A stretch of 63,602 nucleotides of DNA from Desulfotruncus alcoholivorax DSM 16058. Lineage in GTDB: Bacteria > Bacillota > Desulfotomaculia > Desulfotomaculales > Desulfallaceae. Below are positions 25,590 through 34,139 of this stretch, piece after piece. The stretch covers positions 1 to 63,602 of the forward strand of contig NZ_AUMW01000021.1 of the NCBI RefSeq assembly GCF_000430885.1, given 5' to 3'. A program made the translations under genes and the position numbers. The notes under the pieces are model-generated. The model searched no databases, was not told the DNA's origin, and worked only from the letters and a program-made list of their open reading frames with translations. Within the stretch, counting starts at the first letter, position 1; each line of letters starts with the position of its first letter.

Positions 25590-26114
25590 TTAACCCACAT
25601 CATTTTTATAGACTAAATTTTTAAGCCAATTGCGAACTTTCCACGGCCAGCGCTCATCCTGCTTTTCGTTAGTTCTCAACAGGTCTTCATAACAAACACC
25701 ATGCTCTTGCAATACATGCTTATGTTTTTCCCAAAGGTCGAGTATTTTTTGGCTTCTGTCTTCAGCTTCAGGTTTTTGAATCAACGGGATAACATTTGTA
25801 GATGCAGCGTTTATTATGTCCAGGCCGCTCAATTTACCTGCTCTTTCAAAATGTTCATATAGGCGTAATTCAATAACCCTGCGGGCAAAGCTTAAAAAAT
25901 GTCTTTCCTTCGTTTTGGGAAATATATCAATGGCTTCATCAAAAGCACTAAAGGCAATTTCCATTACTTCATCGCTACTTGTTTGTCTAAAGCGGCTGCA
26001 AATATTGGCGGAAATTTTTTTCACAAAACCTTCATTGCGTATAAGCAAAAAATTGCGGGCGTAGGGGTCACTTTGAGCCAATGATACCATCTTCCTATTT
26101 TGATCATATAACAA
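25590..26114 (-). CDS. Truncated SigI-like sigma factor
   Basis: This encodes 174 residues from a TTG at 26114 with AGGAGG eight bases upstream. Residues about 15-110 match sigma region 2 of SigI (DPYARNFLLIRNEGFVKKIS, EVMEIAFSAFDEAIDIFPKTKERHFLSFARRVIELRLYEHF). The C-terminal part is short and unlike the usual SigI DNA-binding domain (family length about 240). It may be a degenerate paralogue of the intact gene at 26283 or a reduced regulator. A longer frame exists to 26261, but it merely joins the vestigial rsgI start and a terminator to this gene. Confidence 0.6.
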   Translation of the reverse strand: MLYDQNRKMVSLAQSDPYARNFLLIRNEGFVKKISANICSRFRQTSSDEVMEIAFSAFDEAIDIFPKTKERHFLSFARRVIELRLYEHFERAGKLSGLDIINAASTNVIPLIQKPEAEDRSQKILDLWEKHKHVLQEHGVCYEDLLRTNEKQDERWPWKVRNWLKNLVYKNDVG

Positions 26115-26175
26115 AAGAGCCACCTCCTGTTCAACAATATTCGAAAAACATGTCTTTATTAGATGGGTAAATACT

Positions 26176-26211
26176 AAAAAAAACAGGAAAGCCATTTTTA
26201 CCGGCTTTCCT
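26176..26211 (-). terminator. Terminator after the sigI gene and rsgI vestige
   Basis: AGGAAAGCC and GGCTTTCCT pair perfectly around nine bases, followed on the minus strand by GTTTTTTTTAG. It lies between the sigI/rsgI vestige and the SigI-like gene at 25590. Confidence 0.8.
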
Positions 26212-26221
26212 TTGGAGGAGG

Positions 26222-26261
26222 CTTGTTGATTAACTTTGGCCACGATGACTTTTACCTGCAC
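26222..26261 (-). pseudogene. Vestige of an rsgI start
   Basis: A GTG at 26261, 22 bases behind the sigI stop, opens MQVKVIVAKVNQ, nearly identical to the RsgI start MRVKAIVAKVDQ at 20454; DNA identity covers about 40 bases. After about a dozen codons the sequence changes into terminator DNA. The rest of rsgI is deleted, leaving this sigI without its cognate anti-sigma factor in cis. Confidence 0.6.
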
Positions 26262-26282
26262 GGGTAAACTATTCCTTTTCCG

Positions 26283-27002
26283 CTACTCATCCAGCCCGGC
26301 AAAATGTTTCAGCGCCGAGAATCTTTCCTCGGTCATGATCACCGCCAGGGCAATTATGTATTTGCGCCCGTTCTCCAGTATACGTTTGCTGACTTTGGCC
26401 GCCCGGGCCAGTTCTTTGGCCGACAGCCGTTTATTTTTGCGCAATGTATCCACCAAATTTAGATCGCTGCATAAGACCCTGGCCACCCGCACTAATTTTT
26501 CCCGGGCATCCCGGTGCCTAGGGCAAATATCGGCCAGCTCGTCCAATGATGTGCCGAATTCCCCCAGCCGCCGGTCCAATTCCAGCATCGTTTCCGCCAA
26601 CTCCTCCTGTTCAGTTTGCAACTGGTGATTTTCCCTGTCACGGGCACATTCCACGAGGCTGATCTCCATCTCCTCTTCTGCGTTAAAACCGGATAAAGGC
26701 TGGTGCTGATGTCTTGCCTCTTTTCTAAAATAATCAATTAGCCTTTGACTGATCAGCCCGCGGGCAAAGTTGAAAAAACTGGCTCCCTTGTCCGGGTTGT
26801 ACGAGTTTATGGCATCATTAAAGGCAATTAACGCAATACTTAACTCGTCATCATTTTCCCAGCTTAAAGGTCTTTTGCAAACATTAAAGCTAGCCTTTTG
26901 GATAAAAGGTTTGTATTGCTTGATTAATTCTTCCCGGGCCAGGCGGTCGCCCTTTTGAGCTGAATTAATCAGGTTTAAGGCGGTGCTGTCGTTCAAGGCC
27001 AT
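26283..27002 (-). CDS. sigI: RNA polymerase sigma-I factor
   Basis: This encodes 239 residues starting MALNDSTALNLINSAQKGDR; longer upstream frames overlap the preceding gene's stop and lack a clear ribosome site, while GGAG close to 27002 also allows a TTG nine bases inside. Region 2 is clear (REELIKQYKPFIQKASFNVCK, DDELSIALIAFNDAINSYNPDKGASFFNFARGLISQRLIDYFRKE), and the C-terminal SigI domain is present (SLDELADICPRHRDAREKLV, LSAKELARAAKVSKRILENGRKYIIALAVI). SigI factors control envelope, heat or polysaccharide genes under RsgI control. The paired rsgI is reduced to a vestige directly downstream. Confidence 0.85.
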   Translation of the reverse strand: MALNDSTALNLINSAQKGDRLAREELIKQYKPFIQKASFNVCKRPLSWENDDELSIALIAFNDAINSYNPDKGASFFNFARGLISQRLIDYFRKEARHQHQPLSGFNAEEEMEISLVECARDRENHQLQTEQEELAETMLELDRRLGEFGTSLDELADICPRHRDAREKLVRVARVLCSDLNLVDTLRKNKRLSAKELARAAKVSKRILENGRKYIIALAVIMTEERFSALKHFAGLDE

Positions 27003-27039
27003 CACTCCGCTTTGCAAATATGTTCGAAACATTAAAAAA

Positions 27040-27507
27040 TTACCAGCACCCGTCCCGGTCCCAATAACCGTAATAGGTTTGGGGAGCATTATTCACGTCT
27101 GGTTGCTGCTTGGGGCTACCGGCGCTGGTATTGCCCGGCTTTCCGCCCGTTGTTCCGGGACCGGCCACGTAAGATGGATATGCGGGCACAGGGGGGACGG
27201 GATTTACATTATTTGTTTGCTGCCTGGGCGGTGAATCTGAAACATTGGCTGAACTGCCCGATTTTGGGTTTATATTGCTTGTTTCCTGCACCTGGCTGTT
27301 TTTTAAGTTGTTCTGTTTTTGATTCTGTTTATTTAAATCACCCTGTCCGGCTGCGGTTGCTGCAGGCCGGGCCGGCATTATATCAGTATTGAGGTATACA
27401 TCGGGATTGGTGTTGATTTGATTCGCCGAAACCGTTTTCATGCCGTAGAGGGCAATCCCCACGATTAAAATGCCAATCAATAAAATGCACCCGGCAGCTT
27501 TATTCAT
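27040..27507 (-). CDS. Membrane-anchored or secreted low-complexity protein ending in Cys-Trp
   Basis: This encodes 155 residues from an ATG with GGAGG eight bases upstream. An N-terminal hydrophobic segment (GCILLIGILIVGIALYG) acts as signal or anchor. The rest is Asn, Gln, Pro and Ser-rich without a fold-like pattern and ends in PQTYYGYWDRDGCW. The final Tyr/Gly/Trp-rich tail with terminal Cys-Trp recurs in two other secreted proteins nearby (30202 and 33510), so the tail may have a shared role such as wall or metal attachment. It lies upstream of sigI on the same strand (38-base gap) and may be co-transcribed with it. Confidence 0.7.
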   Translation of the reverse strand: MNKAAGCILLIGILIVGIALYGMKTVSANQINTNPDVYLNTDIMPARPAATAAGQGDLNKQNQKQNNLKNSQVQETSNINPKSGSSANVSDSPPRQQTNNVNPVPPVPAYPSYVAGPGTTGGKPGNTSAGSPKQQPDVNNAPQTYYGYWDRDGCW

Positions 27508-27545
27508 ACAGGATGCCTCCTTTACTTGTACTTTTTTAAAACTAA

Positions 27546-27637
27546 CCTGGCCATATATATGGCCAGGAGTAGGGAAGAAAGTACTGTAAAGCGCGCATAA
27601 AGGGAACCGATTGGGCGCGCTTTACTTGTTTTTTTAG
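27546..27637. repeat. Perfect 22-bp palindrome and a second hairpin between divergent genes
   Basis: At 27546-27567 CCTGGCCATAT and ATATGGCCAGG form a perfect palindrome. At 27586-27625 GTAAAGCGCGC pairs with GCGCGCTTTAC and is followed by TTGTTTTTTTAG, a terminator pattern on the plus strand although no plus-strand gene precedes it. Both lie in the region between the divergent genes at 27507 and 27804. Confidence 0.6.
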
Positions 27638-27673
27638 TATAATTGCTCAACTTGTCCGGCACGTTATCTAAAC

Positions 27674-27690
27674 TTAACATTTTTGTGACA
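27674..27690 (+). promoter_or_regulatory. 17-bp box shared with the feo promoter
   Basis: TTAACATTTTTGTGACA here is the exact reverse complement of 21227-21243. Further TGTTAA (27715) and TGTAACA (27737) hexamers follow before the response-regulator start. It may be an autoregulatory site of this OmpR/PhoB-type regulator. A near match (17 of 19) occurs at 35281-35299. Confidence 0.5.
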
Positions 27691-27803
27691 TTTGAGGTTC
27701 GATTGTAATAAAAATGTTAAACTACTTAATAACTTCTGTAACAAAATTGGTTTATAATAATCTATCTATCTGCAGGTACTATTTTTTAGGTGGTGGGGAT
27801 ACT

Positions 27804-28496
27804 TTGTCCAATATGGTGATGATAGCCGATGATGACCCGCGCATTAGAAGCGTAGTGCGGTTGTACTTAGAAGCCGAGGATTTCCAGGTTATTGAAGTGG
27901 AAAACGGCGAGGCGGCGATTAAACAGCTAAGCGAAGCCCAAATAGATTTAATTATTCTGGATCTGATGATGCCGGCGATAGACGGCTGGACGGCCTGCAA
28001 ATACATTCGCAAAAATACCGCGGTGCCGGTGATCATGCTTACCGCAAAAGGCGAAGAAAACGACCGTATCCTGGGGCTGGAGCTGGGGGCTGATGACTAC
28101 ATCGTCAAACCTTTCAGCCCGCGCGAACTGGTGGCCAGGGTCAAGGCGGTGCTGCGCCGGTCGGAAAGCAAGCAATCCGAAACTTATACCTACAAGTTTC
28201 CGGGGCTGGCTATAAATGCAGTGACGCGACAGGTGGAGGTCAATAACCGGGAAATCAAACTCACTTTAAAAGAATTCGATTTGATTCACTTGCTCGTTCA
28301 GGCCCCCGGCAGGGTTTATACCCGGGACGAGCTGCTGGAGCAGGTTTGGGGTTTTGATTATTGCGGGGATACCCGTACTGTGGACACGCACATCAACAGA
28401 TTAAGATATAAAATCGAGGAGCAGGGCGGCAGCAGCGGTTTTATCCAAACCGTCCGGGGGGTGGGTTACAAATTTCAACCGGAAGATGGTCAATAA
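27804..28496 (+). CDS. OmpR/PhoB-family response regulator
   Basis: This encodes 230 residues. The TTG at 27804, about eight bases behind GGTGGGG, gives the usual length and N-terminus (MSNMVMIADDDPRIRS); upstream ATG 27714 would add 30 unrelated residues. The receiver domain has the acidic pair DD, the phosphoacceptor Asp in LIILDLMMP, Thr in MLTAKG and Lys in VKPFSP. The C-terminal winged helix (LTLKEFDLIHLLVQAPGRVYTRDELLEQVWG, TRTVDTHINRLRYKIE) is of the OmpR type. It is followed at once by its sensor kinase gene. The 17-bp boxes upstream may be its own binding sites. Confidence 0.9.
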   Translation: MSNMVMIADDDPRIRSVVRLYLEAEDFQVIEVENGEAAIKQLSEAQIDLIILDLMMPAIDGWTACKYIRKNTAVPVIMLTAKGEENDRILGLELGADDYIVKPFSPRELVARVKAVLRRSESKQSETYTYKFPGLAINAVTRQVEVNNREIKLTLKEFDLIHLLVQAPGRVYTRDELLEQVWGFDYCGDTRTVDTHINRLRYKIEEQGGSSGFIQTVRGVGYKFQPEDGQ

Positions 28497-28522
28497 AAAA
28501 CAGTATTGTAGTTAAGTTCTGG

Positions 28523-29920
28523 GTGCTTATTGTTACCCTGATTTTAATTGTTCTGTCTGTTTCGATTATCATCCAGTCCAATCAAATCAAGTCATTAATC
28601 TATAACCAGCAGGCCCAGTTTTTTATTTATGAGGCCAAAGAGGTATCCACCATCATTAAAGACAAATCATCACCGGAAGTGGTTAATGAACGGTTGCGCA
28701 TTCTGGCCCAGTTTTTAAACGCCACCATTTTAATTTATAACCGGGACGGTGATTTAACCACGGCCCAGAAGACGCAGCATGAGGAACATGACCACGTTAT
28801 TTTGGATAAAGAGTTTTTAGCGAGGGTATTGCAGGGGGAAAATATCATCCATTCCGGCAAGGTGAATAACTACCCGGTTGACGTTTTCCTGGTTGCCGTG
28901 CCGGTCAAAGATCGCAATAAAATTACCGGGGCCGTGGTGATCTACAGCCCCCTGGCACCCCTGGAGCAGCAAATAAAAAACATCAGGCAAATTTCCTTTT
29001 GGGGTGCCCTGCTGGGCATGGGGCTGGCCACGATCCTCAGCGTGTTTATCTTAAAGACCATGACCAGGCCGCTGTTAAACATGGAAGCAGTGGCCCATGC
29101 CATTGCCGCCGGCGAATTCGGCAAACAGGTGCCCGTGGTTACCAATGACGAAGTGGGGAAACTGGCTTCTTCGCTCAACAATATGTCTTTACAGTTAAAG
29201 GAAAAAATTGAGGCCATCGAGCGGCTGGATAAAACCAGGCAGGAGTTTGTCTCCAATGTTTCCCATGAACTGCGCACACCGCTGACCGTCATCCAGAGTT
29301 TTTCGGAGGCAATTTTGGACGGGCTGGTTAAAGGGGAAAAGGAAAAGGATTTTTACCTTAAAAATGTTTTGGAGGAATCCAAGCGGCTGAAGCGCCTGGT
29401 AAACGACCTGCTGGACTTGAAAGCCCTGGAGGCCGGGCCAACCCTGGCCGATATGGAGTATGTATTGATTTCCAAGCTGGTTATGGTCACGGCGGGGAAT
29501 TTTATGAGCCTGGCCCGGGAGAAGAATATAGATTTAACCGTGACCATTAAAGACAAAGGGGTTACTGTTTACGGCAATATCGACCGGCTCAAGCAGGTGA
29601 TGACTAACCTGATCGGCAACGCCATTGCGCACACCCGGCCGGGGGGCCGGGTGGCAATCAGGGAAGAGCAAAAAGATGACCTGGTATTGCTCAGTGTGGC
29701 CGACAACGGTCCGGGCATCCCGCCGGACGAAATGGAAAATATCTGGGAGAGGTTCTACAAAGTTGATAAGTCCAGGGCCAGGGGTGCGGGGGGCACGGGG
29801 CTGGGCCTTGCCATTGCCAGGCGGATTGCCGAGCTGCACGGCGGGACAATTACGGTGGATAGTGTATTGGGCGAAGGGGCGGTTTTCACCATAGCCCTGC
29901 CCATTGCCAATGATGTTTAA
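28523..29920 (+). CDS. Sensor histidine kinase (HAMP, HisKA, HATPase)
   Basis: This encodes 465 residues from the GTG at 28523. Two membrane helices (about residues 1-20 and 150-172) flank an extracellular sensor of about 120 residues. HAMP follows ([21 protein letters not shown]), then the HisKA phosphoacceptor His ([16 protein letters not shown]) and the ATP-binding N, G1 and G2 boxes ([33 protein letters not shown]). The architecture is of the PhoR/ResE/WalK type. The frame continues upstream for ten codons (KNSIVVKFW) to the response-regulator stop without ATG, GTG or TTG, so the real start may be an AUA or AUU codon. The signal is unknown. Confidence 0.88.
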   Translation: MLIVTLILIVLSVSIIIQSNQIKSLIYNQQAQFFIYEAKEVSTIIKDKSSPEVVNERLRILAQFLNATILIYNRDGDLTTAQKTQHEEHDHVILDKEFLARVLQGENIIHSGKVNNYPVDVFLVAVPVKDRNKITGAVVIYSPLAPLEQQIKNIRQISFWGALLGMGLATILSVFILKTMTRPLLNMEAVAHAIAAGEFGKQVPVVTNDEVGKLASSLNNMSLQLKEKIEAIERLDKTRQEFVSNVSHELRTPLTVIQSFSEAILDGLVKGEKEKDFYLKNVLEESKRLKRLVNDLLDLKALEAGPTLADMEYVLISKLVMVTAGNFMSLAREKNIDLTVTIKDKGVTVYGNIDRLKQVMTNLIGNAIAHTRPGGRVAIREEQKDDLVLLSVADNGPGIPPDEMENIWERFYKVDKSRARGAGGTGLGLAIARRIAELHGGTITVDSVLGEGAVFTIALPIANDV

Positions 29921-29942
29921 AGCCGGTGGTCATGTAAGCGTG

Positions 29943-29977
29943 AAGGCAGGTTACCCAGCCTGCCTTTTTTGTTTATT
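29943..29977 (+). terminator. Terminator of the two-component operon
   Basis: AAGGCAGG and CCTGCCTT pair around TTACCCAG and are followed by TTTTGTTTATTT, 22 bases past the kinase stop. Confidence 0.85.
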
Positions 29978-30156
29978 TCTTTATAAGCATAGAAATGTTC
30001 AATAGCTCCTCAGAGTTACATGAAATATTATTATTTGATTAATAAACTAATTATATATATAAGCATCTTATTATTTTTAATCAAAAAGGCATTGCTATGG
30101 ACTTAAATTTTTTTGATAATTGGCATGTAATGTCACTTTGAAGCTGGCTGGCGGGC

Positions 30157-30186
30157 AAAAAAAAGAACTGCTTTTTAAAGCAGCTC
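30157..30186 (-). terminator. Terminator of the Gly/Trp-rich protein gene
   Basis: GAGCTGC and GCAGTTC pair around TTTAAAAA, followed on the minus strand by TTTTTTTT. It lies 15 bases past the stop of the gene at 30202. Confidence 0.8.
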
Positions 30187-30201
30187 CTTTTAATTGGCAG
30201 C

Positions 30202-30438
30202 CTACCAGCAGCCCCAACCCCAACCATTACCATTACCATTACCCCAACCCCAACCACAATTGTACCAGTAACCATTATTGTTATGATTGTAATTGTAGGT
30301 GTACTTTTTGCTAGATTGGTTCCAGTTGGAATAATTACTCCCGTTGTTACCGCCTGAATAAGCCATCGCGGCTCCGCCAAAGGCCATAGAACCAATTAAT
30401 GCCCCGGTGATAATGAACATCCGAATTCTTTTTTTCAT
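30202..30438 (-). CDS. Secreted Asn/Gly/Trp-rich small protein ending in Cys-Trp
   Basis: This encodes 78 residues. A standard signal peptide (MKKRIRMFIITGALIGSMAF, cleavage near AMA-YS) is followed by a mature part of about 50 residues made almost only of Asn, Gly, Tyr, Trp and Ser, ending GNGWGWGCW. The composition and the Cys-Trp terminus are shared with the proteins at 27040 and 33510. No known domain. It has its own terminator and an AGGAGG-like ribosome site, so it is expressed alone. Confidence 0.75.
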   Translation of the reverse strand: MKKRIRMFIITGALIGSMAFGGAAMAYSGGNNGSNYSNWNQSSKKYTYNYNHNNNGYWYNCGWGWGNGNGNGWGWGCW

Positions 30439-30577
30439 GTACTACTACCTCCTAAACTTTTTTGGAACTTAATCTTGTTCCTTGGGATAAGTTTTCGTAT
30501 GACAGGAGGAGTTTACGTGGGTAATTTATATGTAATTTTATGCCATATTTTATTCAAGTTTCCACCCGTCGGCCCAG

Positions 30578-30999
30578 CTAGCGCAGCGTTTCAGCCAGCA
30601 CCAAACCAAAGATCGAAGAAGTGATAATGTATGATATCGCTATCTGGATAGTTACATCTCCCAGAACATTTAACCGGCGGCCTAAAGCATAAATAGCGAA
30701 CCACACCAAAATTCCGTATATCAAACCTTCGAATAAATAGCGCCTGCCCTTTTGATTAAAGATTAAATAAACAAACACCATACCCAATATACCTGCGAAT
30801 AATAGTTGCGCGCTTTTAGCAATCACAACCTGGGTAAAAATTAGGGCATGATGCTTATAAATTAGCTCTGCGGCAAATTCCAAAATACGTTCCTTTGAAA
30901 ATGCAACAGGTAATATGATATATAATCTAATATGTACATTATTAATCCGGCAATCAGCCCGGCAATGAACCCTCTGCTTAACCTGTCTTTGAGCTGCAA
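30578..30999 (-). pseudogene. Frameshifted four-helix membrane protein
   Basis: A TTG at 30999 behind AGGTGG opens LQLKDRLSRGFIAGLIAGLI then MYILDYISYYLLHF, matching the start of the neighbouring protein at 31088 (EDRLTRGFFAGLSGG, LLDYISFYLHF). The homology then continues in another frame as FSKERILEFAAELIYKHHAL (neighbour: GKERLLDYAAEIILGHRA) through to the TAG at 30578. The break lies in or near CATTTTCAAAGG around 30895-30905 and needs one inserted base to restore the frame. Either a recent frameshift or a sequencing error. Confidence 0.7.
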
Positions 31000-31087
31000 A
31001 AGTCCACCTCGCTTCAAGCAATTTTTTTAAAATCAGCTCCACGGCGTTTATACTAATCCAGGTGGTGTATTATCTTAAAAAGGGTGT

Positions 31088-31528
31088 TTAAGTTTCCACG
31101 GTCTGATCCATCCAATGCAGCGTGGCCGCCAGCACCAGGCCGAAAACCGAAGCAGTGATAACATTTGATGTTGCCGTTTGCCAGGGTAGGTGCTCCAGCG
31201 TACCAAAAAGACGTCCCACGGTATAAATGGCAAACCATATCGTAACTCCGTAAAGCCAGCCTTTAAACAAGTAATTCTTACTCTTTACGTTAATGATAAA
31301 ATAGCTGAATACTACCCCCAATACACCAGCAAATAAAAGCTGCGCCCCCTGGCCGATTAAGGCTTCAATCAGGGACGCCGCCCGGTGACCCAAAATTATC
31401 TCCGCCGCATAGTCCAACAGCCGTTCCTTGCCAAAATGCAGATAAAAAGAAATGTAGTCCAGTAAACTCATGACAATTCCCCCGGACAGCCCGGCAAAAA
31501 ATCCTCTCGTCAGCCTGTCTTCCATCAT
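31088..31528 (-). CDS. Four-helix membrane protein of unknown function
   Basis: This encodes 146 residues. The ATG at 31528 follows GAGGTG with proper spacing; a GTG 12 bases upstream overlaps the ribosome site. Four hydrophobic segments are visible (FFAGLSGGIVMSLLDYISFYL, GAQLLFAGVLGVVFSYFII, WLYGVTIWFAIYTVGRLF, VITASVFGLVLAATL). It is the intact paralogue of the frameshifted gene directly downstream, and a more distant relative of 13035-13493. The family function is unknown; such proteins may be general envelope components. Confidence 0.75.
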   Translation of the reverse strand: MMEDRLTRGFFAGLSGGIVMSLLDYISFYLHFGKERLLDYAAEIILGHRAASLIEALIGQGAQLLFAGVLGVVFSYFIINVKSKNYLFKGWLYGVTIWFAIYTVGRLFGTLEHLPWQTATSNVITASVFGLVLAATLHWMDQTVET

Positions 31529-31731
31529 AACAAGGATCACCTCGAAAGCAGTTTTCTTTATTCTGCCCGGTAAATTGGATAGTATTCTTTATTCCGACCG
31601 GTTCCTACAACCAACCTTTAAACTGCTTATAAAAAATAACACCGGGGAAGAATTAAATTTATTCCCGGTGCTTGCCATTCATTTAATATATGTTTTTATC
31701 GGCCATAAATAAAAACCAGTCAATTTTAAAG

Positions 31732-33288
31732 TTAGATGTTAAACCGTCCGGCCATAGTTTTAAGCTCATGGGCCATTTTGGTCAGCTCACCGGTGGCCGC
31801 CGATACTTCCTCAACTGCGGCGGTTTGTTCTTCAGTGGTGGCCGCCACATTTTGCACCCCGGCGGAGATTTGCTGTGTTGCCGCGGCCAGGTCTTGCACC
31901 TGCCCGAATAGACCACTGATGGCATCTATGATGGACTTGAAACCGTCACCAACCTCATCAATCACCACCGCGCCATCCCGCACCCTGGCGTTACCTTCAC
32001 ACATGGCCGCCACCGCCCGCGCCGAACCTTGCTGTACATTATTAATCAGCTTGTTTATTTCCCCGGCGGCATTGCCCGATTGTTCCGCCAGCTTGCGCAC
32101 CTCTTCGGCCACCACAGCAAAACCCCTGCCCTGCTCACCGGCCCGGGCCGCCTCGATAGCCGCATTTAAAGCCAGCAGGTTGGTCTGATCGGCGATTTGG
32201 GTAATCAGTTCAACAATTTGATTTACCTGCCCCAAAGTCTCCGCCAGCTCATTTAACACCTGGTTGGCCTGGTTGCTGGACCTGATAATAACTTGCATTT
32301 GTTGGTTTACCCGCTCGATCTCTTGCGCCCCGGCTTCTGCTCGTTGGGCCGTGTTATCAGAAACTGCCGCCACATGCTGCGTATGCTTGGTAACCTGATC
32401 CACCAAAGCGGAAATCTCGCTGGTGGTGGAGGCATTTTCATTGGCGGCTGCAGCCGTCTGCCTGGCCTGATGGGACAAGTTTTCAATGGCCGCGGTCATT
32501 TTAGCGGAGATATCAACCAGTCCCTGAACCATTGTTTTAATATTTGAACGCATTTGATTAAACGTGGCGGCCAGGACACCCAGTTCATCCCTGGAATTAA
32601 CCGCCAAATCGGCACCGGAGAAATCCCCGCCGGAGATCCGCTTGGCTTCCCGGGCCACATTTTTTAGTGGTACGGCAATTGCTCTACCAATCAGCAGCGC
32701 AATGGTAACACCCAACAAAAGGGTAATCACTGAAAGAATTATTATAAACCGGTTGGTTTTATCGGCCTTTTCCTGTACCATTTGCTGCATGGCTACACTG
32801 TCTTTTTCCTGAAACTGTACTAAATTATTAACCGCCTGGTTGAAATCCTTTACTATGTACTCGTTGTCCATTAGATATCTATGCAGCTCGACCGTTTTCC
32901 CTGATTGCTTTAGCAGTAAAGCCTGCTTTACATACTCATCATACTTCCCCATACGATCTTTTATCTGACTTGCTAATTGCTTAGTTTGTTCTTTATAGGC
33001 TAATTTATCAAGCTCGTTAATATGCTTATCAGTTTGGCCATCCAGGCTTTTATATTCATCTAAATGCTGTTGATCGCCAAACGATAAGTAGCTTTGCAAA
33101 GCCGATTCCGATACAATAAAAGAAACCTCAACATCTCTGGCTTCATTCAGTAGCGCCAGGTCCTGCTTGATGAAATCTGTAAATATATGTTCAACGTTCT
33201 CCAAACGAGTATAAGACACTATGTTTAAAACCAGGAAAATGGTTAATATCATCGCAAAACCTGCGAACAGCTTAATGCGAATACTCAT
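31732..33288 (-). CDS. Methyl-accepting chemotaxis protein
   Basis: This encodes 518 residues. The start [15 protein letters not shown] at 33288 follows AGGGGG. A membrane helix (residues 7-28) is followed by a four-helix-bundle periplasmic sensor of about 150 residues, a second helix ([20 protein letters not shown]), HAMP ([20 protein letters not shown]) and the conserved signalling hairpin ([31 protein letters not shown]) near residues 375-405. No C-terminal NWETF-type pentapeptide is seen. It passes ligand signals to CheA/CheW. No chemotaxis genes are adjacent. Confidence 0.92.
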   Translation of the reverse strand: MSIRIKLFAGFAMILTIFLVLNIVSYTRLENVEHIFTDFIKQDLALLNEARDVEVSFIVSESALQSYLSFGDQQHLDEYKSLDGQTDKHINELDKLAYKEQTKQLASQIKDRMGKYDEYVKQALLLKQSGKTVELHRYLMDNEYIVKDFNQAVNNLVQFQEKDSVAMQQMVQEKADKTNRFIIILSVITLLLGVTIALLIGRAIAVPLKNVAREAKRISGGDFSGADLAVNSRDELGVLAATFNQMRSNIKTMVQGLVDISAKMTAAIENLSHQARQTAAAANENASTTSEISALVDQVTKHTQHVAAVSDNTAQRAEAGAQEIERVNQQMQVIIRSSNQANQVLNELAETLGQVNQIVELITQIADQTNLLALNAAIEAARAGEQGRGFAVVAEEVRKLAEQSGNAAGEINKLINNVQQGSARAVAAMCEGNARVRDGAVVIDEVGDGFKSIIDAISGLFGQVQDLAAATQQISAGVQNVAATTEEQTAAVEEVSAATGELTKMAHELKTMAGRFNI

Positions 33289-33452
33289 TAATTTTCCCCC
33301 TAAATAATTGCTTACCATATTTCGACATATATTTAAATTCTAGTTTATAAGATTAATTTGTCAAGCCAAATAATACCGGTAGTTATTAATCCCCCCAATA
33401 TGTCCAAAGGCCGACACAGGCTTTCCATAACAGAAAAAACGGACAGAGTACT

Positions 33453-33485
33453 ATAAAAACAAAGCCGGGAGATTACCCGGCTTTG
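33453..33485 (-). terminator. Terminator of the gene at 33510
   Basis: CAAAGCCGGG and CCCGGCTTTG pair around TAATCT, followed by TTTTTATAG on the minus strand, 25 bases past the stop. Confidence 0.85.
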
Positions 33486-33509
33486 CAATAGAGGAAGGGG
33501 AGGAGGTTT

Positions 33510-34046
33510 TTACCAACAATATCCGCGTCCGTATCCGTATCCGTTGTTCCAACAATTCCAGCCATAATACTGCCTGTTGCTGTTATTATATTGCGGGGCT
33601 TGGGCAGGCGGGTTACTGGGCGCAGTTGCGTTTTGCTGGACTTGCTTGGGTTGCTGGGTCTGCTGGGTCTGCTGAACTTGCTTGGCCGGCTGGTAATTGG
33701 CCAAGTAATTTTGCATCCAGGTCTGCTGCATTTTTAACGCATTTTGGGTGTTCAGGTTGGGGTTTTGCTGCATTACGCCCTGCATCCAGGCCTGCTCCAT
33801 CTTAAGGAGATCTTCTTTACTCAACCCGGTAGCTTTAACCCACTGGTCAACCATAGTCTGGTCAAGCTGCCAGCAATTCTGGATCATTTGTTGCACTTGC
33901 TCTGGTGTTACACTGGTCTGCACCGCCGCCGGAGCCTGGGCCGGCGCGGTCTGGCTGGCCTTGACGGTAGCTGCGTTGGCCACCCCCACAATGGCAATCC
34001 CCAGCGCTATGACCACTAAGGTCAAGAGCCATTTCCTGTTTTTCAT
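33510..34046 (-). CDS. Secreted Gln-rich protein ending in Cys-Trp
   Basis: This encodes 178 residues. The start MKNRKWLLTLVV at 34046 gives a clean signal peptide (cleavage near VANA-ATV); an upstream start would add 15 charged residues. A helical central part (VTPEQVQQMIQNCWQLDQTM, VDQWVKATGLSKEDLLKMEQAW) is followed by a Gln/Thr/Pro-rich linker and the tail YYGWNCWNNGYGYGRGYCW. The tail type and terminal Cys-Trp match the proteins at 27040 and 30202. The protein may bind metal or attach to the wall through its aromatic tail. It has its own terminator. Confidence 0.75.
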   Translation of the reverse strand: MKNRKWLLTLVVIALGIAIVGVANAATVKASQTAPAQAPAAVQTSVTPEQVQQMIQNCWQLDQTMVDQWVKATGLSKEDLLKMEQAWMQGVMQQNPNLNTQNALKMQQTWMQNYLANYQPAKQVQQTQQTQQPKQVQQNATAPSNPPAQAPQYNNSNRQYYGWNCWNNGYGYGRGYCW

Positions 34047-34139
34047 TTTCCGCACATCCTTTCTTTTTATTTGAGTATTTTGCACCCGCATTATATTGTT
34101 CGTATCAAATGTTTTCTTTACGTGGGTTTTTTTATATGT

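Noticed and set aside
26115-26261. Longer start for the SigI-like gene at 26261
   Set aside because: It would include a vestigial rsgI start and translate through a complete terminator hairpin; the TTG at 26114 has a perfect AGGAGG.
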